A DNA stretch of 64,000 nt from Branchiostoma lanceolatum (taxonomy: Eukaryota > Chordata > Leptocardii > Amphioxiformes > Branchiostomatidae). The notes beneath the pieces are model-generated. The model had not been told where the DNA came from. It searched no databases and was given only the letters and a program-made list of their open reading frames with translations. This document shows, one piece after another, positions 56,801 to 64,000 of this stretch. The translations under genes were made by a program, and so were the position numbers. Each line of letters starts with the position of its first letter. Position 1 is the stretch's first letter. Location of the stretch: contig NC_089732.1 in NCBI RefSeq assembly GCF_035083965.1, positions 4,665,383 to 4,729,382 on the forward strand, read 5' to 3'.

Positions 56801-59800
56801 AGAGGGAGGGAAAATTGTGTTACTTATATCCCTATGGCACAGCAAAAAGCTGCAGCTGTATTGGCTGATTTCTAGAAGGTCATCTGATATTAGAATCAAC
56901 ATAGGATCAAGTGCATTTTTTGCCTGAAAATCTACCCTATCGTATTTAACAGGACTCTGTGGCCTGCAAACGCTGGCTAATCCCTATAAATCGCATGACC
57001 ATTTTAAACATTTTTTTGTATAAAAGCCTCGTTCTTACCTGATGTAGTGTAATCCCCATCCATACATCTGGCAGCAGCTCTTCACCATGCTGGAAGAGGA
57101 ATTATACATTTCTTAGCCACTTCATATACTGCAGCATTTGGACATTGTAATGTACCAGTAATACTGTTATCCCTGTCCTTGGTGCTGAACGATGCACCAA
57201 GAACACAAGTCCCTGGTACTGAATGACAAACAGACCCCTGTGTGACTTACAGGTTTACTTGAAAAGCTTCAAGATAATCAGCATCCTTGTTCCATAAAGC
57301 ATTTTGCAGAACAGTCAGCATTGTACTGACTCAGAGTTTCTAATAGAGCAAATGATAGATGCCCATAAGGTTCAAGTACTTGCTGTACCTAAAGATGCTT
57401 CCTTGTTCGTTTTTCAATATGGAATAGCAACTGTATAGTGTCATTCTGACTCACCATGAGAGCCGTGAGGTCCTGAAACAGGTCCATGAAGGCTTTGTTG
57501 GAGATCAGGCCAGACGGGGCCACCTTGATAAACTGTATGCGGAATGGAGAAAAGACATTATTCAAAACCTAACGCATACTATGTGGCCAGTAACCAGTCT
57601 TCAATCATCACAGAAACATAAACAAGCAGGTAACAGACTATTCATTTAGACTTCGGGTATCTTGAATGCAGAGAGTTTTGAATGCTTTCGAGAGGGTCTC
57701 AAATCAAAAACAGTGCAGGTATCAATGACCATACAATGTTTCATCTTTTTCCAGTGCTAAATTCTCAACTTTGTGGTAGGAATAACATGTTTTTAGAAAG
57801 GCAAAAAGTTATACAGTTGAGTGTAAGTCTATTCAGGTACAGCGCTACTCAAGGCTGCTTCTGGCGTAAGATTTTTTTCCATCCCACTCATTGTTTGGGG
57901 GCCCATGTTGTTGATTTTCTTCATTAAATCTGTCATTTTTAGTTTCAGAAAATACATTTTCATCAATTTCATGTCATAAAGCTTCAATTTTTGGGATGGA
58001 CGGGGTGAAGTTTTTGTCCATCCCAATAAGCAAATTCATGTCTCAGAACGGAGGGATAGGTCTTGGAGAAAGCCCTGATAATAATACCACTACATTGATA
58101 TTCCTGTATTTTCGACCAGTACCTAGATTTTGAGATGACCGGTACCTGGTTAAAGAGGTTCTTGAGCTGTATAATGGTGTAGACGTCCGGCTGGGGTTGT
58201 TCCACCGGGTCGGGCCGCGGGGGTGGGCTGGGCGTACGGAAAACTTTCCGCTCCTCGTCTATCTGGAAATCCTCCTGTGACATAGCCGAAGACTGCAGGT
58301 TGAGTGGAGGCGGCAATTTCCACACAGATTGTTAGTAAAAACAACAGAAAACTACTAAAAAGATCCAAAGGCTACCGTGGACCCTGCCTTACTTTTAGAG
58401 ACTCTTAAAGTCACAGAAATCAGAAATGACCAAAATGAACGGACACGAACCGTATACATCTTTTCAGACACACATTCAAAACTGTCCAAAAAGACCACTC
58501 AGGGGACTCACAAAATCTGGCCTATGTTGACAAGTGGTCACTGGAGACAGGATTCTTAATGATTGTGTCAATGAGAAAAATTTGGAAAAAAGGGACCACC
58601 AAAAAGGGGTCACAATGGCCAGGGAGTCCTTATGTAGTGGTGGTCATTAGCACTGGTTGGTCTGTATATTGATGGCCAGGTGGTCATTTTATGGAGGGGG
58701 TCACTTGTACAGGTTTGACTGTATATCAATGGCCAGGGGTACTTATGTACGGGTGGTCACTTGTACAGGTTTGACTGAGTCTATATCAATGGCCAGGGGG
58801 TCCTTATGTTTGGGTGGTCACTTGTACAGGTTTCACTGTGTTTCAATGGCCATGTGGTCCTTATATACAGGTGGCTACTTGGACAGGTAGGACTGTATAT
58901 CAATGGATGCCGAAAACGTCCTTATGTACAGGTGGCTCCTTGTACAGGTTTGTCTGTATGTCCTTAGTGACTCCACGTACCTGGTAGAGCACCAGCTCCT
59001 GCTGCACCTTCTCCCTGTGCTCGATGGCGTCGCGTACGATGTCGGTGAGGTGGTCGATGGCGGCCATCTCGCGCAGGAAGCGGGCCCCGAGCCAGTCCTC
59101 CATGTCGCGGTACGTGCCCTCGGACTTGGCCTTCAGGCTCTGCAGCATCTGCATGGCCTTCAGCTTAATCAGCTCAAACCTGGGAACAACAACGAAGAAA
59201 TTTTTGTGTCAGGCAACTTTCTAGTGTGGCGTCATGTTGGCGTAGTGGTTAAAGTGTTTGGCCAAGAGGTCCTGGGTTTGAATCCCCAGGTGACATAAAT
59301 GTACCACCGCTATTGTGCCTGTTTAAAAGGCCCTTTACACGACTTTCTTCATTCTACCCAGGTGTAAAATTGGGTACCTAACCTTCCATTACAGTGCCTT
59401 AGGGATGGGAGGGAGAGGCTGCCCTTAAGGAGCAAATAACTAGGAGTAAATAACTAAGAAGAAAATTAATCTTAGTACCTGTTCTTGAGTCGTGCCTCCT
59501 CCTCATGCAGAGCTCCGAAGTACTCAACCCGCATCTTCTGTTTTACCTCCTTCATCCGGAGGTCTTCTGGACTCTCCTCCTCAACTGCAGGGAGGAAAAA
59601 GTTGTTAAAAACTTCTCGTTTATAAAGCTTAAGCCATTTTGCAAAACTTTGACCATTTCAACTTCTAGCACTGAAGGTAAAGCAGGTTGATAGCTGATAG
59701 TCCTATCTCAATAGCTGATTAAGTGCTTAGCCAGGTACACAGCAGCAAAACCACTTACTGATGTTGGGTTCCTCAACATGCAGAATGTGAATACCTGAGG

Positions 59801-62800
59801 CTTAACTTCCCCTCTTCAAATGCATCCCCTACCAGCATTTGTTTATCACAGGCACAAAATTTGACCCATATGGCATGCCACAGGGTCACTACCCTCTGCA
59901 ATATTCTTCAAGAAAAAATGTCTAGGACATAGTCATTAGAATATAATTATGTTTAATGTAATTTATTCCTTTCATGTTTTGTGCTTCATGTCACATGTCT
60001 TGACAACTTTTAAATGATAATCATAACTTGTATCCACCCCCACCCTGAACAGTTCTTAACTCCAACTCACCAGGTTCGGGCTCAGGTTCAGGTGCAGCGC
60101 CTTTGCCCCTCTACCCATCTTTTATATAAAGTTTACATACCGGAAGTAACTTTACATTTAGCAATACACACACATGTAATATGTATCCACCCCCACCCTG
60201 ACCAGTCCTTAACTCAAACAATCAGACTTCTGTATATAACTGAAGAAAAAAAAGGGTGACAGAGTCTGCAGCAGAGGTTATTTTGTATCCAACCCTGTAC
60301 TGAATTGATTCTTAACTTAATCTTAACTGACCAGGTTCGGGCTCAGGTTCAGGTTCAGGTGCGGCGCCCTTGCCCTTCTTCCCGCTCTTCTTCTTCGTCT
60401 TGGTCTGAGCCTCCTTGGCCTTCCTCTCCTTCTCCCGCTCTCGCTCCTCTTGGGCCAGGCGTTCCGCCTCCTCCTCCGCTTCTCGAGCAGCTTGCTCTGA
60501 AGAAATCTGCAAGACAAAGGGATTTTTTTTAATCAGCGGTCAACCTCTATTGAGGTGAAGCAGGATGCTTCCCTATTGTCTGATAGTGATTCAGAGATAA
60601 AATCTAAACGTTGGACTTTGATCCATTGAAACGGCGATGCTTCTTGAGTGATGAATAAAATATTTGGTAAACAAAAACAATGTTGAAATTGCATTGCTAC
60701 ATTTCTATGTTGCTACATTGCATGATATGTCCAGTCATCATGATTCTCTTTTCTGAAGATGATATAGTCATTTTTACAAGTAAGAAATTATATAAACATG
60801 AAACTTACCAAACCATTGGCAGCATGGATTCCATGGGCATAGGCATCAAATATCAGCTGTAGAATATACGTAACAATGGCTTTTGAATAAATTGTATTGA
60901 ATTGTATCAAATGTCAAAAGAGTCACCATTGAAATTTCAATCAATAGATTGTTTGATATAGGGTAGTAATAATGACATAAATCAGTCACGGGTAGGGATG
61001 TCACGATGTGTGCTGGCATAATACCACAAAAAAAATTTATCAAAGTGCAGGTCCAAAATGTGTGTACACCAATGTACCGGTACTGTACCTGAATAGAGTT
61101 AGACTCAACTGTATATTAATCATTCTTTGACTTATTTTGTTAGAAAAAATTGCTTTTGCTACCACAAAGATGAAACTCTAAGCATTGGAAAAAGATGAAA
61201 ACACTGCCATCACCTTTAAAATCAGCATCATTATTGATTTCAGATCCTCTCGAAATAAACTATCTGTAGTCTAAATAAACATGATTTTTTCATGTTTGTG
61301 TCATCATTGAAAACCACAGGTTACTTTGTCAAATAGTTCAGGCTACATCTAAGTACACCATCCCTAGTCAAGTGGCATTGCCTTACCCTCTCATCAGGGT
61401 CCAGGGGCGGGGACGGGCTCTCGATCTTGTCCTCCTTCTTCCCTCCTTTGCCCTTGGCTGCTTTAGCCTGGCCGGACTGAAGGTCGGCGGAACGGGGGCG
61501 GCGGGGAACCAGGGGAATCCTGGGATGGAGAGAAGGATGGGGTAAGGTACTTGTCATATAAATGAATGGCTTGCTTTTCATGTAAAACCTGGCAGCCTTG
61601 CAGCTGAAATGCATTTTACTCAGTGTCACATGTCTAATTGATTGAAATATCTACTTTGCAAATGTAGTTTACAACATTTTTAAACAGGTGAAATATACTG
61701 TAGTTGGCTTTAGAAGGTGTCTAACTCTCTAGAATGAACATCATTTTACCGCATTTTAGCCAGATGATCGTGAATTTCTGGTAAATGCTTCACACAATGT
61801 CATGTTTTGCGCACATAGAAAGTTAATCTGTTTTCAAATGTTGCAGCAACTTGACAAAATTGAACAGGGGAAAGAGTACCCCTGTCAATTGGCAATGCTC
61901 TCTATACTTTGTATGCTAAAGAATCATGACATTTTTTTTCATGTACATGAAGACCACAAATTTCAAACAACAAATGAGTTGCTCACCTTGGTCTGTCATC
62001 ATCCTCCCCTGCAGAGTCGTCACCCTTGTCCTCCTTCCCTTTCTTGCCTCTCCCAGCCTTGCTCTCAGGCGAGGCCGGCGGCTGGGTGCCGGTGTCACTG
62101 GCAACACTCTTAGCCTGGGATCCAGGCCTCTCCGTGGGCAGCAGCTGGGGAGGATGGGATAATAACATTTGGAAATTGCCTTCTGTTGTGTTTAAAAATA
62201 GCCAATTGTAGCTGCCATACACAAGCAATATCGATTAAAAGCAGCCACATATCCCAATACTTTAGACAGAAAAACACTGCTAATTTTGCATCCCTATGCA
62301 AAATTCTATGTCTCATAAAGACATCTAGTGCACAGAATTCTACAGAATTGGCCTAGTTCCTGGGGACACGTTGATATTACAAACATACAATTCTTATCAG
62401 CAATTATGTCATGCTTGGGACCATCAACTGTCCTAATGATCATGAAACTTTGCAGTTAATATCACAGTTAATTTCCAGATTAATAAGACTCGTATAGCTA
62501 ATGTTTAAATAAGCCTAAAGCTGACAGTATAACAGAATGATTTTACACAACACAGCCCCTCGTACCTCGACCAGCGGAATGCGGACGTATTCCTCCTGCA
62601 GCTCGTCAGGAATCTGCCCCTCCATGGCGCGGTAGTAGTCCTTCAGCAGACGCGAGGTGTCCTGGAAACGGTCAACCTCAACCTGACACGGGAGGGAATT
62701 AATACAGTTTAGTTTAAGTGTTTATGTCAGCAAGATTAAATATAAAACTCAGCCATAACAGTTACTGTATTATTCAATGAACATAGACGTTTGTAAAAAA

Positions 62801-63692
62801 AACTGATGTTATTGAACATTGAATCTCACAAATCACTGTGCACTTCTCATAAGTTCTTGTATCCTGCTGCCAGGTAATCAGGTTAATTTCAGCCCATTCT
62901 GTCACAGTAAACACGGCAGCCGACTCGGAACCTGGCAATGCAACTCGCAAAAAACGTTCTTTTGAGAATCAGAAAAAAACAAAAATTATGAAATTTCAGA
63001 ACGTATATACGTAACAATGATTATTGAAAAGTTTGCTGACCTGCATGAGAGTGATGTAATGGTTGGTGAGGGTGCCCAGGTGGTCCTCCAGCCACCCCTC
63101 GTGCATGACATTGGAACGTTCCGTCTCTGCCTCCTCCTTCCGGGTGTCACAGATGTCCCAGAGACGCTCCTTCAGGTCCTGTCAACAACAGACAATCATA
63201 ATGGTCAGAATTGCTAGCAAACCCGATCCAGTGTTCTCCATAGATGATGGAATAATGGCGCTGTGCCACTATACTCCTATCACAGCGCCACTGATCTTTA
63301 AAATTAGGGTGTTTCTTTCCCTTTTCCCCTCTATCATTTTGTTCGAATTTATCAAAATTCCTCGGCCCTTGGGTCATTTTCCATGAGCGCATAATAAGGA
63401 TGAATAATGACCAATCACATTCAGAAGTGATTGGTCATTATTGATTCTGAAGAAGGCGACAGTGGTCGTTAAACATTTGATCCGTGAATACCTTAGAAAA
63501 GTGTTGGAAGAAAGTTTAGCATCGTACTACAATATATAAAAAGTGTTCCTTACGTCGACTCTCTGGTGCAGTTCAGCCCTGGTGTCCTCATCCTCCCTCA
63601 TGTCCTCAGGAATGTTGTTATAGTCCTCCTGCCAGTGAGACAGAAACTCTTGCTTTCCATCAGGGCGCTTCAGGTACTTCTTATAGTCCTCC
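53890..63692 (-). CDS. SPEF2: Sperm flagellar protein 2, C-terminal part (gene continues past right edge)
   Basis: Eighteen exons, 5' to 3': 63692-63554, 63178-63041, 62682-62566, 62144-61987, 61519-61387, 60856-60809, 60506-60332, 59584-59479, 59179-58981, 58274-58146, 57532-57455, 57089-57039, 56736-56557, 56241-56086, 55656-55513, 55186-54983, 54463-54338, 53961-53890. They give 783 residues; the N-terminus (CH domain, adenylate-kinase-like part) must lie beyond 64000. SPEF2 is a central-pair (C1b) projection protein of motile cilia. Matching blocks: YLKRPDGKQEFLSHWQEDYN; KERLWDICDTRKEEAE; DYYRAMEGQIPDEL; low-complexity acidic/basic stretches (62144-60332); EEEARLKNRFELIKLK; DMEDWLGARFL; EDFQIDEERKVF; FIKVAPSGLISNKAF; EYIDWRKFLLAAAQPWP; GDSTSITKQQYLQVELWF; SPPTLDYVSMLMYFAVVPD; ALSVACGTHM; KVLVEHPIMQDC. 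The exon 56241-56086, 60506-60332 and 63692-63554 edges have intronic copies. Some donors are GTCAG. Confidence 0.92.
54050..54270 (+). repeat. tRNA-derived SINE
   Basis: 'gatggccaagtggtcagag' (box A-like) and 'gggttctaatcc' (box B-like), then 'tccttgggaaatttgcactt' and 'gggtacctgactaggtttggg'. Acceptor stem and anticodon arm do not form a tRNA. SPEF2 last intron. Confidence 0.7.
54730..54830. repeat. (TG)n microsatellite
   Basis: About 100 bp of interrupted TG repeats in a SPEF2 intron. It opens spurious frames on both strands. Confidence 0.9.
55981..56064 (-). repeat. Two extra copies of the donor side of a SPEF2 exon
   Basis: The exon end at 56086-56121 (plus strand 'accatgctgacgtagtccagggtaggggggcttgtg') is repeated at 56029-56063 and, more diverged, at 55981-56015, giving three copies in 140 bp. 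Only 56086 is followed by GTGAGTG on the minus strand. Confidence 0.8.
58600..58960. repeat. Minisatellite, about 55-60 bp unit
   Basis: Five to six diverged units of 'tcaatggccagggggtcctt ... tggtcacttgtacaggtttgactg'. Related single units occur at 11640-11960, 8170-8340 and 58480-58600. SPEF2 intron. Confidence 0.8.
59225..59460 (+). repeat. tRNA-derived SINE, well preserved
   Basis: The head 'tggcgtagtggttaaagtg' (box A) and 'gggtttgaatcccc' (box B) is followed by 'ggccctttacacgactttc', 'aaaattgggtacctaacc' and a decayed tail to about 59460. The best example of the family in the window. SPEF2 intron. Confidence 0.75.
60064..60113 (-). repeat. Second copy of the donor side of SPEF2 exon 60506-60332
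   Basis: 'caccaggttcgggctcaggttcaggtgcagcgcc' repeats 60330-60370 (codons for GKGAAPEPEPEPEP and the donor) in the downstream intron. Nearby, 'tatccacccccaccctga-cagt-cttaact' occurs twice (60031, 60182), so the intron itself is part of the duplication. Confidence 0.8.
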
Positions 63693-63732
63693 CTAGAAAA
63701 TAACAAGGTTTTTAGTACATTGTAACTCAGGA

Positions 63733-63816
63733 ATGTTGTTGTAGTCCTCTTGCCAGTGGGATAGAAACTCCTGCTTACCACCTGCGAGCTTCAGGCACTT
63801 CTTATAGTCCTCCCTA
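63733..63816 (-). repeat. Second copy of the acceptor side of SPEF2 exon 63692-63554
   Basis: On the minus strand, ACATTCTTAG|GGAGGACTATAAGAAG and about 80 bases of exon are repeated upstream of the real acceptor (about 15% diverged, offset about 124 bp). Reading through the copy reaches a TAG before the true exon, so it could act only as a poison or alternative exon. Confidence 0.8.
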
Positions 63817-64000
63817 AGAATGTGCAAAGCAAAGTAATGGCTTGTATTGTATTGTAAGAGGTGTTCAGCACCGAGGACAGGACCAAATTACCGTAAAAGA
63901 TAACTTTTGCCTTCAGTAACATTAATTCTACCCATGAATTGAGATCTTCCTAAAGAAGTAAACAGTATACAGATGTTCAGGACCAAGGATAGGACCAACT
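63817..64000. other. SPEF2 intron, window edge
   Basis: No exon seen. 'ttcagcaccgaggacaggaccaa' and 'ttcaggaccaaggataggaccaa' form a short direct repeat. Confidence 0.5.

Noticed and set aside
59225-59290. tRNA gene
   Set aside because: Box A and B-like motifs are present, but no proper acceptor stem or anticodon arm forms, and the same body follows other copies; it is a SINE head.

Overview
This is a 64 kb window of intron-rich animal nuclear DNA, most likely from a lancelet (Branchiostoma). The argument rests on three things. There are chordate-type single-copy genes (FZR1, CFAP144/FAM183A, FAM120B, EBNA1BP2, SPEF2). There is an endogenous GH9 endoglucanase with a CBM2 module. Introns and intergenic DNA are full of small inverted-repeat elements and tRNA-derived SINEs. 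The species call is an inference; another invertebrate deuterostome is not excluded. Exon coordinates were joined by hand from GT-AG (one GC-AG) boundaries, reading phase and family similarity.

Layout. 1-2284: repeats, no exon recognised. 2285-12803 (+): 3' part of a gene for a secreted, probably GPI-anchored protein with an LPMO-like (AA15/chitin-binding-4-like) segment, EGF-like cysteine modules and two DOMON domains; its first exons are not visible. 12804-17366: intergenic, holding a 1.7 kb foldback element. 17367-25122 (-): signal peptide-CBM2-linker-GH9 endoglucanase, 12 exons, 595 aa, with a TATA box. 25190-29218: tandem repeats and small transposons. 29219-36519 (-): FZR1 (Cdh1), 11 exons, 503 aa, with a restriction-like-endonuclease retroelement remnant and a MULE-like MITE in introns. 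36520-38405: shared upstream region. 38406-41950 (+): CFAP144 (FAM183A), 138 aa. 43652-48382 (-): FAM120B-like, 811 aa. 48383-48898: short head-to-head promoter region. 48899-53133 (+): EBP2 (EBNA1BP2), 313 aa. 53890-63692 (-): C-terminal 783 residues of SPEF2, continuing beyond the right edge.

How the genes relate. The first two genes are convergent neighbours that both look aimed at extracellular polysaccharide: a cellulose-type binding module on a GH9 hydrolase, and an oxidative-type LPMO-like fold joined to DOMON domains, the fold that feeds electrons to LPMOs in fungal cellobiose dehydrogenase. FZR1, FAM120B and EBP2 are housekeeping genes (APC/C activation, RNA/nuclear regulation, ribosome biogenesis). 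CFAP144 and SPEF2 are axonemal. The most unusual structural signal is that at least eight exon edges, in three different genes, have a second diverged copy a few tens to about 250 bp away in the adjacent intron.
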